Below are positions 45,382 to 53,523 of a DNA stretch of 64,000 nt, piece by piece. Origin of the DNA: Ktedonobacter sp. SOSP1-85. Lineage in GTDB: Bacteria; Chloroflexota; Ktedonobacteria; Ktedonobacterales; Ktedonobacteraceae. The notes under the pieces are model-generated. The model ran no database searches, was not told the DNA's origin, and worked only from the letters and a program-made list of their open reading frames with translations. Numbering within the stretch: the first letter of the stretch is position 1; each line of letters starts with the position of its first letter. Made by a program: the position numbers and the translations under genes. Location: the NCBI RefSeq assembly GCF_016587415.1, contig NZ_BNJI01000002.1:186001-250000 (forward strand), given 5' to 3'.

Positions 45382-46368
45382 TTAGTCTCGTGCTAAATAC
45401 CAATCCAGCACTCGTAAGGCGCGCAGGGTGATCCACCGGCTCGGCTGGCCCTCCCTTTCGTCCGTCTCGACCAGCATCTTACCAGGGTACTGGGTCTCGA
45501 GCGGCCACCGGCCATCGCCGTCGCGCTTCGACACGACCAGGTCGATCGCCTCGGCTACGCGCTCATCGGGCGTGACACCGGCGCGGCGCAGGTATTCGAG
45601 CCCCCGCAGCACGTCGTAGTGCCACCAGGTCGGGAAGGCGAAACGCGTCCACACAGCGTCGCCTTTGCGATCTCGCTCGATCACCTCGCCGGTTGACCGC
45701 CGACGGAAGAGGTGGCGCTCCAGGAGGTACTCCTGCCCGCGGAGACGGGCCGCGGTCAGCGCCGGGCTGCCCCCGCCCGCTCGTTCGTATTCGAGCAGGG
45801 CTTCGAGCACGCAGATCGTGGTGTTGAACGACGATCGCATCGAGCCATTGGGCGCCTCGCAGTTCCAGCCGCCATCGGCCAGTTGTTCGCCGAGCAGTCG
45901 GTCGATGATGCCCCGGACATCCTGGCCGAAGTAGGCACCGCTTGCCGCCACCTGTCCGTTGATGCAGGGCTCGACCTCGCCGGCAAAGAAGGGGTTGTCG
46001 TCCGCTTCCTGTGGACCGCATCCTTGCCACGTCACGCGATCACGAACGAGGCCCACCGCCCGTCGTGCCTCGGAGCTTTCGGGATCGAGTCCCATCTCCC
46101 GCAGGAGCGACAGGACGTGCATCGTGGAGTCCCACCCGCGACTCCACGCCGCGCCGCCCCACCGCCCGTCGGGCGCCTGAAGGGCGAGCAACCGCGCGCC
46201 GGCGCCCTCGGTTGCGACCCTTGCGCGCTCGGCCGCAACCTCTTCGTCGGGCGCATCGGTCAGGTCTCGCATCACCTGCCAACGGATCGAAGGGTCAGAA
46301 TCAAGCAGCCACCGTATGACCGAACTCTTTGGCTTCGGGGCCTGCCATTTGGGTGAATGTGTCGACAT
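45382..46368 (-). CDS. Terpenoid cyclase/prenyltransferase-fold (alpha toroid) protein
   Basis: 328 residues, GGAAGGAGC eight bases before the ATG. Repeated toroid helices with the QW-like motifs LLALQAPDGRWGGAAWSRGW, LGEQLADGGWNCEAPNGSMR and VSKRDGDGRWPLETQYPGKM. Half the length of a squalene-hopene cyclase and without its DxDD acid, so it is probably not a hopene cyclase; such short proteins may be prenyltransferase-like or act as binding folds. GC content is much above the neighbours. Confidence 0.82.
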   Translation of the reverse strand: MSTHSPKWQAPKPKSSVIRWLLDSDPSIRWQVMRDLTDAPDEEVAAERARVATEGAGARLLALQAPDGRWGGAAWSRGWDSTMHVLSLLREMGLDPESSEARRAVGLVRDRVTWQGCGPQEADDNPFFAGEVEPCINGQVAASGAYFGQDVRGIIDRLLGEQLADGGWNCEAPNGSMRSSFNTTICVLEALLEYERAGGGSPALTAARLRGQEYLLERHLFRRRSTGEVIERDRKGDAVWTRFAFPTWWHYDVLRGLEYLRRAGVTPDERVAEAIDLVVSKRDGDGRWPLETQYPGKMLVETDEREGQPSRWITLRALRVLDWYLARD

Positions 46369-46371
46369 CTG

Positions 46372-46617
46372 CTAATGCTCCTTCCTTTGGTGAAAAGACG
46401 CTGTTGATGGCTTCACTCGTATGATACCTATTTCGTCTCGCCGTAGCAATTTGGCATCCGCCCAAGTCTGTCCAGTATCTGGTCTTGTGCAAACAAGACG
46501 TTCTTTGCGTTCGGGTTCGCGCACAATGTCGAGCGGCGCGGCACCCTGAGCGTAGGATGAAAATACATCCTTGTCGGGATGCGCGAGATGCGGGAACGTG
46601 GCGTGAGACGCTGACAC
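46372..46617 (-). CDS. Small hypothetical protein
   Basis: 81 codons from a GTG directly after the DinB-like stop (TAGGGTG), reading SYAQGAAPLDIVREPERKER then LVCTRPDTGQTWADAKLLRR. GC-rich codon use fits the island, but no family or ribosome site is recognised. May be the remnant of a longer gene. Confidence 0.3.
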   Translation of the reverse strand: MSASHATFPHLAHPDKDVFSSYAQGAAPLDIVREPERKERLVCTRPDTGQTWADAKLLRRDEIGIIRVKPSTASFHQRKEH

Positions 46618-46618
46618 C

Positions 46619-47296
46619 CTACCTGACGCCGACGGTCAGGTCTTTGTCTTCCATTTCCCAGGCGTGATCTAGCGTGTGGTATGCGGTGTGCCGAATCAGA
46701 TACCGCAGCGGCCAGGTTCGCGCCATTTTGCCTTCAGCATGGAACGCCCGAATGGCGTTGCGATAGGCGTTGTGGTGCGCTTGCAGACTCTCGTCGATCA
46801 GCATCGCCCCTTGGGGAGTGAGCACGCCGACCTTCTGTGCCCACTTTTGCTCCACGGCAATCGTATGATTGACGATGTGATCCCGATCACGCCCTCCCCC
46901 TCGCGGACCCTTCCGCATCTGAGCCGACACGCGCAAACGCACGTCATCGAAAAACGCCCAACACGCCTGCATCAAGGCCAGTTCCCGTTCCAATTCTCCG
47001 CTTGAGAGGTCTTGCCTATCGATGCTTGAGAACGCGAACGAGATGCCCCAGAAGTCGGTTGAGCCCATGCCCGGATAGTGCTCGACTACGTCAACCGTAG
47101 TGAGAACTGCAAACGCTGCATCCATCCCAGCCAGCTTCGCCACCTGGGCATAGCGTGGAAGATAGGCTTGCAACCTTTCAACTGCGGCCTCGCCGGTCTT
47201 CGCACCACGCTCGAGACCGGGCCAATCCGGCGCCACTGCCGCCACCTTCTTGCCTTTGGGTCCGATTTCGAGCGTCACTCGAAGTTGATGAGCCAT
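46619..47296 (-). CDS. DinB-like four-helix protein with added N-terminal domain
   Basis: 225 residues from the ATG at 47296 (GGAAGGAGAGCAGAG upstream). The N-terminal 50 residues (LRVTLEIGPKGKKVAAVAPD WPGLERGAKTGEA) resemble HicB-type strand pairs. The C-terminal half has DinB-like helices with HHNAYRNAIRAF and RYLIRHTAYHTLDHAWEMED; the late HTLDHAWE histidines could bind a metal as in DinB/YfiT thiol transferases. GC-rich like the cyclase gene downstream, with which it may form an operon. Confidence 0.7.
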   Translation of the reverse strand: MAHQLRVTLEIGPKGKKVAAVAPDWPGLERGAKTGEAAVERLQAYLPRYAQVAKLAGMDAAFAVLTTVDVVEHYPGMGSTDFWGISFAFSSIDRQDLSSGELERELALMQACWAFFDDVRLRVSAQMRKGPRGGGRDRDHIVNHTIAVEQKWAQKVGVLTPQGAMLIDESLQAHHNAYRNAIRAFHAEGKMARTWPLRYLIRHTAYHTLDHAWEMEDKDLTVGVR

Positions 47297-47317
47297 CTCT
47301 GCTCTCCTTCCAGTCAA

Positions 47318-47630
47318 GAGGTTACGTTTTTGCCCCTTTGCCTTTCTGCTTCTTTTCTCAACATGGTACCATCAAAAGCGGTCAGAACCGACCCTGATAT
47401 CGACGGCTTCATCTTCCAGCGTGACGTTTTTTGCCTCATTCGACTGCACACCCCTGAGTCTCGGCATCATATGGCAAGGTGTCTGTTTTTTCAATGCTGT
47501 CCCTCCTTTGTCTGACAAGACAGCATTTTTGCCAAGATATCTGAGAATCACGCCTGAAAATGCGTGAAAATGGTCGCACTTTTGGCCCATTTCAGGTATT
47601 GAAACAGATCATTGATGATATAGCGAATCC
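47318..47630. other. Left flank of the IS607 element, no gene
   Basis: No coding frame with support. ATGCTGTC and GACAGCAT (about 47493-47525) form a hairpin. IS607 elements lack inverted repeats, so the exact left boundary cannot be set; it probably lies between about 47520 and 47630. Confidence 0.4.
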
Positions 47631-47659
47631 TTGACAATCACTGAGAATCATGGTACACT
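47631..47659 (+). promoter_or_regulatory. Near-consensus promoter of IS607 tnpA, leaderless
   Basis: TTGACA, 17 bases, TACACT, and only six bases to the ATG at 47666. Transcription would begin at or within a base or two of the start codon. Confidence 0.65.
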
Positions 47660-47665
47660 TTTCCT

Positions 47666-48250
47666 ATGAAACTCAGTGATTACGCAAAACAACAAGGGGT
47701 CCGCTATGAGACGGCCTGGCGCTGGTTCCGAGACGGCAAGATTCAGGGTCGACGCGTGGGAGCGCACACGATCCTGATCGATGAACCTGCAAGATCCGCC
47801 AGCCCGGTGAAAGCTGTGACGGTGGTGTACACCCGCGTCTCCTCAGCCGAGAACAAGGCGAACCTGGACAGTCAGGCGGAGCGGCTCGTGGCGTACTGTG
47901 CGGCTCGTGGCTATCAGGTGAGCAAGGTGGTCAAAGAAATTGGTTCGGGGGTCAACGACAATCGGCCCAAGTTTCTGGCGCTCCTGGCTGATCCCAACGT
48001 CGGGCGGATTGTCATTGAACACAAAGACCGGGGGACGCGCTTTGGCTTTCGCTATATTGAGACGCTCCTCACCGCTTGCGGGCGGGAAATCGAGGTGGTC
48101 AATCAGGCCGAAAATGAGACCGAAGATCTGCTCACCGACCTGACGAGCATCATTTATAGCTTCTGTGCCAGACTCTATGGGCAGCGTCGAGCGAAACGAA
48201 AGACCGAGCGCATTGTCCAGGAATTGGAGGCGCAAGATGCACCTGGTTGA
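47666..48250 (+). CDS. tnpA: IS607 TnpA serine transposase
   Basis: 194 residues. MerR-like DNA-binding N-terminus (KLSDYAKQQGVRYETAWRWF then RDGKIQGRRVG), followed by a compact serine recombinase domain: VVYTRVSSAENKANLDSQAE with the nucleophile Ser, and IVIEHKDRGTRFGFRYIETL. This N-terminal DNA-binding layout is diagnostic of IS607. The frame overlaps tnpB by 14 bases. All visible catalytic residues are intact. Confidence 0.93.
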   Translation: MKLSDYAKQQGVRYETAWRWFRDGKIQGRRVGAHTILIDEPARSASPVKAVTVVYTRVSSAENKANLDSQAERLVAYCAARGYQVSKVVKEIGSGVNDNRPKFLALLADPNVGRIVIEHKDRGTRFGFRYIETLLTACGREIEVVNQAENETEDLLTDLTSIIYSFCARLYGQRRAKRKTERIVQELEAQDAPG

Positions 48251-49535
48251 AAAGCATGTGATTGCGCAGACCGATCCGCGCTTTGCCTGCGTGGATGCAG
48301 CCTGTTTTGCCTCCAAGAATCTCTACAATGCCGCCCTCTATGCGTTGCGTCAAACGTTCTTTTTGACCAACACCAGCCTCTCCTATCCTGCGCTGGATAA
48401 GCGGATGCAAGAGCACGAGGCATACCGGGCGTTGCCTGCCAAAGTCGCGCAACAGGTGCTCAAGCAGGTCTGCACCGCCTGGTCGAGTTTCTGGGCGGCG
48501 CTTCTGGTGTATCGAGAAGCCCCGGCAACGTTCGTGGGGCGTCCTCACCTCCCAACGTACTTGCCCAAGGCGAAGGGGCGTAACCTGCTCGTCTATACCA
48601 TGCAAGCGGTGAGCCGGGGCAAACGGACCCTGGATCGGGGGATCATCCAGCCCTCGCAACTGGGCATCCAGGTGAAAACCCGGCAAGACCCCAAAGCCAT
48701 CGCGCAGGTGCGCGTGGTTCCCAAAGTGGGCTATGTCGTGGTCGAGGTCATCTCTGAACACGAACCCACCGTCACGGCGGTTGATCCTGATCTGCTCGCC
48801 GGACTCGATCCGGGTATGGATAATCTGGCCACGCTAACTTCAAACAAACCAGGCTTTGTTCCGGTGATTGTTAACGGGCGTGGCATCAAATCCTGTAACC
48901 AGTATTATAACAAACAACGAGCAGTGTTCCAGAAATCCCTGGGACATCCTGGCCGAAGTCGGCGCGTGGAACAGTTGACGACTCGACGCAACCGGCGGAT
49001 CGAGCACGACCTGCATACGGCCAGCCGCTTCCTGATTGATCTTTTGGTCGCCGAGGGGATCGGGACGTTGATCATCGGCAAGAATCCGTTGCAAAAACAA
49101 GCGATCCGCCTAGGGAAGCGCACCAATCAGCACTTTGTGCAGATCCCGCATGCGCGCTTCATTGAGATGCTGCAGTATAAAGCGGAACTGGTCGGCATTG
49201 GCGTGATCCTCACCGAAGAGTCGTACACGAGCAAAGCCAGCTTGCTTGATCTCGACCCCCTGCCCGTGTATCGCAAAGGCGAGCAGGTGGCCTACCAGTT
49301 TAGCGGCAAGCGCATCGAGCGGGGACTGTATCGAGCAGCCGATGGGCGAGTCATCCATGCTGATGTCAATGGCGCAGGGAATATTATCCGCAAAGTAGCT
49401 CCTGGAGCTTTCGAGCGCAAGGGAGTAGAGGATGGGGAGTGCAGGGTCCATCTGCCGGTAGTCCATCCGGTGAGGAAGTCATTCCCTCACAAACCCGCTC
49501 GCGAGAAAATCCTGGCTCCTGTCAGGATTCGCTAG
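48237..49535 (+). CDS. tnpB: IS607 TnpB RNA-guided nuclease without zinc finger
   Basis: 432 residues from the ATG at 48237, GGAGG six bases upstream. RuvC-I Asp191 in LAGLDPGMDNLATL, RuvC-II Glu327/328 in ILTEESYTSKAS, RuvC-III Asp376 in IHADVNGAGNI: all three acids are present. Where most TnpB proteins have a CxxC...CxxC zinc ribbon after TSK, this one has LLDLDPLPVYRKGEQ and FSGKRIERGLYR, a cysteine-free insert. I recall similar TnpB variants with FSGxRIxRGLY. The guide RNA should come from the 3' end of this gene and the element right end. Confidence 0.93.
   Translation: MHLVEKHVIAQTDPRFACVDAACFASKNLYNAALYALRQTFFLTNTSLSYPALDKRMQEHEAYRALPAKVAQQVLKQVCTAWSSFWAALLVYREAPATFVGRPHLPTYLPKAKGRNLLVYTMQAVSRGKRTLDRGIIQPSQLGIQVKTRQDPKAIAQVRVVPKVGYVVVEVISEHEPTVTAVDPDLLAGLDPGMDNLATLTSNKPGFVPVIVNGRGIKSCNQYYNKQRAVFQKSLGHPGRSRRVEQLTTRRNRRIEHDLHTASRFLIDLLVAEGIGTLIIGKNPLQKQAIRLGKRTNQHFVQIPHARFIEMLQYKAELVGIGVILTEESYTSKASLLDLDPLPVYRKGEQVAYQFSGKRIERGLYRAADGRVIHADVNGAGNIIRKVAPGAFERKGVEDGECRVHLPVVHPVRKSFPHKPAREKILAPVRIR
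49508..49529 (+). ncRNA. Hairpin at the 3' end of tnpB, omega-RNA candidate region
   Basis: AATCCTG and CAGGATT enclose eight bases just before the tnpB stop. In IS605/IS607 elements the guide RNA scaffold covers the end of tnpB and continues to the element right end, so this stem is a candidate part of it. The right boundary of the element (between 49536 and about 49620) is not determined. Confidence 0.35.
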
Positions 49536-49639
49536 TCGCGACGGAACTATACTTGCTCTCTCCAGCATCGATGCCCCAATCGCCGGTCGGGCATCCTGAA
49601 CGAGATAACGCGGATCTCCCGGGAGGAAGAGGTATTGTC

Positions 49640-50683
49640 ATGGAGACACCAACCCAAATCACTCTGGTGCTCGCTGCTCAAGCGGGCGATCAGAAGGCGT
49701 TCGAGACCCTGGTGGGCGTATATCGGCGTGAACTGCTCGTACATTGTTATCGGATGCTGGGCTCGCTCTCCGACGCCGAAGATCTGGTGCAAGAGACCCT
49801 GCTGCGAGCATGGGAGAAACGTGCGACGCTCACCAGCCCGCAATCCTACCGTGCCTGGTTGTACCGCATCGCCACCAATCTCTGCCTCAATCGGCTCGCG
49901 CGCGCTCCTCGACGGCTCTTGCCATCAGAAACCCATCCACCGAGCGATCCCAGCAGCCCTGCACCACCACGGCTGCGGGAGCCGATCTGGCTGGAGCCGT
50001 TTCCTGATGATCTGCTCGCAGATCCCGGGGCCGATCCCGAAGATCGTGCGGAGAGGAGCGAACGAATCACCCTGGCCTTTCTGATGGCGCTGCAGCACTT
50101 AACGCCAGTGCAACGGGCTATTTTGCTCTTGCGTGAAGTGCTGGAGTGGGAGGCCTCCGAAGTAGCCGAATGGCTCAACCTCTCCGTTCCCGCTGTCAAT
50201 TCCGCCTTGCAGCGTGCTCGACGTGCTTTGCGCCAGCGCAACGTTGGAAGCGAGGCGGAGATGGTCCTGCCTCGCCCTCAGTTACAAGAGCTTCTTGACC
50301 GCTATGTGACCCTCTGGGAGCAAGCAGACATCCCCGGTCTCGTGGCGTTACTGCGAGAGGATGCCTGGTTCACCATGCCGCCGCTTCCCGCATGGGTCCA
50401 GGGAAGAGCAGCTATCGCTACACTGTTCCAGACGAGTCTGTTTACTCCCGGCCAACAATGGCATCTGCTTCCAACGCGCGCCAATAGCTGTCCAGCGTTC
50501 GGCCTCTATCGGCGGGAGGCTGGGGCAGACGACTCTCAGCTTTTTGGCCTGGTGGTTCTGGATGTGGAGGGCACCCAGATTGTCAGCATGGTCGCGTTCC
50601 TAGAGGTGTCCAGCCTCTCATTCTTTGCTCTGCCGCCCAACCTGCCACACGTACGCAGATCGATGGATGAGCAAGGCTCGTGA
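49640..50683 (+). CDS. SigJ/ECF-like sigma factor with C-terminal SnoaL-like domain
   Basis: 347 residues from the ATG at 49640 (GGGAGGAAGAGG upstream). Sigma-2: FETLVGVYRRELLVHCYRML and GSLSDAEDLVQETLLRAWEK; linker with a proline-rich stretch; sigma-4: LTPVQRAILLLREVLEWEAS and EVAEWLNLSVPAVNSALQRA; then a NTF2-like domain from about residue 215 (LLDRYVTLWEQADIPGLVAL, LREDAWFTMPPLPAW). Second factor of this kind in the window. Followed by a converging DHFR-like gene. Likely self-contained regulation by the C-terminal domain. Confidence 0.92.
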   Translation: METPTQITLVLAAQAGDQKAFETLVGVYRRELLVHCYRMLGSLSDAEDLVQETLLRAWEKRATLTSPQSYRAWLYRIATNLCLNRLARAPRRLLPSETHPPSDPSSPAPPRLREPIWLEPFPDDLLADPGADPEDRAERSERITLAFLMALQHLTPVQRAILLLREVLEWEASEVAEWLNLSVPAVNSALQRARRALRQRNVGSEAEMVLPRPQLQELLDRYVTLWEQADIPGLVALLREDAWFTMPPLPAWVQGRAAIATLFQTSLFTPGQQWHLLPTRANSCPAFGLYRREAGADDSQLFGLVVLDVEGTQIVSMVAFLEVSSLSFFALPPNLPHVRRSMDEQGS

Positions 50684-50695
50684 CATCCCCCGTTC

Positions 50696-50776
50696 ACCAC
50701 AGTACTGGCGGAGCTCGGGAAACGTTCCACGCATGATGGAGATGCGCGGAGCTCTGCTCCCCATCAGTACTGTGGT
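50696..50776. terminator. 12-bp inverted repeat between converging genes
   Basis: ACCACAGTACTG (50696-50707) and CAGTACTGTGGT (50765-50776) are exact inverted copies, with nested GGAGCTC/GAGCTC arms inside. The right arm covers the stop of the DHFR-like gene. A bidirectional terminator or a small repeat element. Confidence 0.5.
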
Positions 50777-51330
50777 TCATAGGTGAGATTGACAATGCCT
50801 TTAGAGAAGCTCTTTGTCGCAACAAGCTTCAAGGCGGCGGTTTCGCCCTGCCGGAAGAGCTGTTTGCCCTGCCCGAGAACAAGCGGATGGATCGAGAGAT
50901 CGAGGACGTCGAGCAAGTGGTGCTTGAGCAACGTCTCTGCGAGAAGACCATGCCCATAGATGAGAAGATCGCGTCCTTCTTGCTGCTTGAGCTTGGTCAC
51001 TTCAGCGATCACATCGCCTCGAACAAGCGTCGAGTTGTTCCATTCGACTTTTTCCAGCATTGACGAGAACACATACTTTGGCATGGCATTGACCCTGTCA
51101 GACCACGGGTCAGGACGTCCCGGCCAAATCTTGGTAAAGTCCTCATACGTCGTGCGGCCCATCAACAGCGCGCCGCAGGAGAGCGCTTGGTCCAACTCGT
51201 ACAGCAGATACGCCTCGTCGCGGTAGGGAGAAAATCTGGAAATGTGTCGATCCCTATTCTCTTCTGAGATGGCTGCTCCTTCGAAAACGCCGTCTAACGA
51301 GACGACGGTATGTGCGATAATTTTACGCAT
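50764..51330 (-). CDS. Dihydrofolate reductase-like (RibD C-terminal) protein
   Basis: 188 residues from the ATG at 51330 (AAAGGACACC upstream). MRKIIAHTVVSLDGVFEG at the start, LLMGRTTYEDFTKIWPGRPD, DLLIYGHGLLAETLLKHHLL, LDLSIHPLVLGQGKQLF. NADPH-binding fold shared with DHFR; substrate unknown. More similar to the common YyaP/YwjB-like group than the copy at 10446, which lacks the WPGR motif. Confidence 0.9.
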   Translation of the reverse strand: MRKIIAHTVVSLDGVFEGAAISEENRDRHISRFSPYRDEAYLLYELDQALSCGALLMGRTTYEDFTKIWPGRPDPWSDRVNAMPKYVFSSMLEKVEWNNSTLVRGDVIAEVTKLKQQEGRDLLIYGHGLLAETLLKHHLLDVLDLSIHPLVLGQGKQLFRQGETAALKLVATKSFSKGIVNLTYEPQY

Positions 51331-51585
51331 AAGATGGTGTCCTTTCCTCTTCAAATTCGATGTGCGAGAGGGATCAATCCCCTTTCACCTCTAGGACACT
51401 CAATTGATCCCAAACTCATCGCGAATGATCAGCAAATTTGGGAAGAGGGCGGTAGCCGCATCGATGAGCGCAAAAGGTAAGAGGAGAAGAGGATTTTCCG
51501 CAGATTGGTATGATGGCAAAGGGCACCAATCACGCATCATCCCAAAGCAACAAAGTACCGCTACAGCGGTATGCGGCAAGATTGA

Positions 51586-52587
51586 GCCCCTTTCAACTGG
51601 CAGCACGAATACGATTGGCGCAAGCAAGAGGCGACACTCAACAGGTACACGTAGTTTCGCACAGACCTCGATGGCTTGAGCATTCATTTTATCCATGAGC
51701 GGGGCAAAGGACCGAATCCACTGCCGATCATCCTCACCCATGGCTGGCCCGATTCGTTCTACCGCATGCACAAGATCATCCCCATGCTCACCGACCCGGA
51801 AAGCTTCGGAGGCAATGCGGCTGACTCTTTTGATGTGATTGTTCCCTCCATTCCTGGTTTTGGTTTCTCCGATCCAGTGCGAAAGCCAGGCTGGGCGGTG
51901 AAACAGACGGCGGAGTTGTGGGCCAGTTTGATGCGAGACGTGCTCGGCTACCAACGCTATGCCGCGGCTGGTGGGGATTGGGGCAGCCCCATCTCCCAAC
52001 TCCTGGCGCTCAATAATCCCACATCGGTCATCGGCATCCATCTGACCGACATTGGCTTTCAGGCCACCATGAACCTGGACCCATCGAGCCTGACGCCTGT
52101 CGAGCAAGAGTACCTGAGAGCGAGGCAGCAGAGATTCTTTCAAGAGGGTGGATATGTCATGATCCAGTCAACCAAGCCACAAACGCTGGCCTATGGCCTC
52201 TCCGATTCGCCTGTCGGGCTCGCTGCCTGGATCATCGAAAAATTCTATGGGTGGAGCGACGTCGATGGTGCTCTTGAGCGTAAGTATACGAAAGATGAAC
52301 TGCTTACCAACATCATGATCTATTGGGTGACTCAAACGATCAATTCCTCGATTCGCTTCTACTATGAGGAAAGCCACGCGCCATCCCTCAAAACGGGGCA
52401 GCGCGTCGAGGTTCCAGTGGCAATAGCCCTCTTCCCCAAAGATACTCCTGCTCCTCGCGCCCTTGCGGAGCGCACCCTGCGTATCGAGCGTTGGACAGAG
52501 ATGCCACGAGGTGGGCATTTCCCTGCTCTAGAGGAACCAGAACTGCTGGTAGAAGACCTGCGGGCTTTCTACCGTTCTTTGCGGTAG
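51586..52587 (+). pseudogene. Epoxide hydrolase, N-terminally truncated with an amber codon
   Basis: The frame opens after a TGA with FNWQHEYDWRKQEATLNRYT, meets TAG at 51652-51654 and goes on FRTDLDGLSIHFIHERG. Homologues carry a residue such as Gln here, so TAG is one transition away. Downstream the hydrolase is intact: LPIILTHGWPDSFYRMHKII, IVPSIPGFGFSDP, AAAGGDWGSPISQLLAL with the nucleophile Asp, and MPRGGHFPALEEPELLVEDL with the His. Most of the EHN domain is missing. A TTG at 51676 could start a shorter protein. Confidence 0.8.
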
Positions 52588-52616
52588 TCAGATCAGATGG
52601 CAATCAACGGACACGC

Positions 52617-52653
52617 ACAAGGGAGGGAGAAAGGGCCTTTCTCCCTCCCTTGT
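52617..52653 (+). terminator. Strong near-palindromic terminator hairpin
   Basis: ACAAGGGAGGGAGAAAGG meets CCTTTCTCCCTCCCTTGT with a one-base centre, about a 16-bp stem after loop formation, 30 bases beyond the epoxide hydrolase stop. No T-run follows. Confidence 0.65.
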
Positions 52654-52879
52654 CTGCAAGATCAGTCGTGTGATCACAAGTCGTGTCGGAGCAGCCACTC
52701 ATGATACCATGAGCTGTTCGCACCCGTTTTAAGGCAGATAGCCGCAGTGGCGAAACCACCCATGAGCATCGTTAGCAGTAATAGTGAGAAGTGCTTGTTA
52801 CTGCAACACAACGCGATCTCCTGTACAAGTAATGCGTCCTGGCTCGATATCTTTTTGTGTGCTCAGTCCTGACAGGCCC

Positions 52880-52913
52880 TTGACATCTGCTAAATGCGGG
52901 TATATACTTGCAT
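52880..52913 (+). promoter_or_regulatory. Leaderless promoter and operator of marR
   Basis: TTGACA (52880-52885), 17 bases, TATACT (52903-52908). The expected start point coincides with the ATG at 52915. The site ATGCGGGTATATACTTGCAT (52894-52913) covers the spacer end and -10 and is a two-mismatch version of the perfect palindrome at 53340-53377, so bound MarR would block polymerase. Confidence 0.75.
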
Positions 52914-52914
52914 T

Positions 52915-53337
52915 ATGAAAAGCACATTTCCCTGTCATTGCACAACGCTGCGCTACGCAGCACAGACACTCACCGAGGGCTATGATCGAGTTCTTGCGCC
53001 CAGTGGTCTCAGGGTGACCCAATATGTGCTTCTGAGAAGCATTCTTCATGAAGAAGCTGAGCAAAGCCTTACCGAGCTTGCCCAAAGGCTGGGAAGCGAT
53101 CGTTCGACCATTGGGCGAAATGTGCGTATTCTCGCACGCGATGGGTTGGTTTCTCTCAGGAGAGGGAGCGATCGACGGGAGCATACCGTCCACGTCACCC
53201 AGAAAGGACGTGAAACTTTTTCTCTTGCCACTCCCTTGTGGGAAAAGTCTCAGACAGCTGTTGAAGAGACACTCGGAGAGGATCAACTGAAAACGCTGAG
53301 GACGCTCCTTTCTCAATTGGAAGAGATACGTATCTAA
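52915..53337 (+). CDS. MarR-family regulator, autoregulated
   Basis: 140 residues from the ATG at 52915; an earlier ATG at 52894 lies inside the operator and upstream of the transcription start. HTH: EQSLTELAQRLGSDRSTIGR, then NVRILARDGLVSLRRGSDRR and the wing EHTVHVTQKG. N-terminal Cys residues (PCHCTTLRYA) could sense oxidants, as in OhrR or DUF24 types, but that is speculative. Adjacent operator copies and the NmrA-like gene downstream define a two-gene regulon. Confidence 0.92.
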   Translation: MKSTFPCHCTTLRYAAQTLTEGYDRVLAPSGLRVTQYVLLRSILHEEAEQSLTELAQRLGSDRSTIGRNVRILARDGLVSLRRGSDRREHTVHVTQKGRETFSLATPLWEKSQTAVEETLGEDQLKTLRTLLSQLEEIRI

Positions 53338-53339
53338 TT

Positions 53340-53377
53340 TTTTGTCCAATGCGGGTATATACCCGCATTGGACAAAA
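53340..53377. promoter_or_regulatory. 38-bp perfect palindromic operator
   Basis: Centred at 53358/53359; inner core TGCGGGTATATACCCGCA, flanked by CCAA/TTGG and TTTTGT/ACAAAA. It lies right after the marR stop and 146 bases before the NmrA-like gene. The same core occurs imperfectly over the marR promoter. As RNA it would also form a terminator-like hairpin. Confidence 0.8.
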
Positions 53378-53523
53378 GGGGGGTCAGCCATGAAGGTGAG
53401 TATTGCTGACCCCTTGAGCTTGATCTCAGCCTCACTGAGGATGCGCTGGTCATCGGTTCTCGTTGGGCGCTGAACAAGATGGCAAAGCAAAGAACATAGC
53501 AAAGAGAATCAGTCTGGAGAAAC

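Noticed and set aside
46372-46617. Reading the small GC-rich frame as an antitoxin partner of the HicB-like N-terminus
   Set aside because: No HicA or antitoxin motif is visible; the HicB resemblance of the DinB-like protein is weak.
25208-51654. Possible recoding of TAG as a sense codon, given several genes interrupted by TAG
   Set aside because: Intact genes such as the M3 peptidase and the MDR gene at 11452 end in TAG, and the interrupted genes carry other damage (deletions, frameshifts, missing domains). Ordinary nonsense mutation is enough.
51400-52143. Minus-strand frame opposite the epoxide hydrolase, ending FALIDAATALFPNLLIIRDEF
   Set aside because: The hydrophobic tail looks protein-like, but the larger part is antisense to conserved hydrolase motifs and no family is recognised. 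Not supported as a gene.
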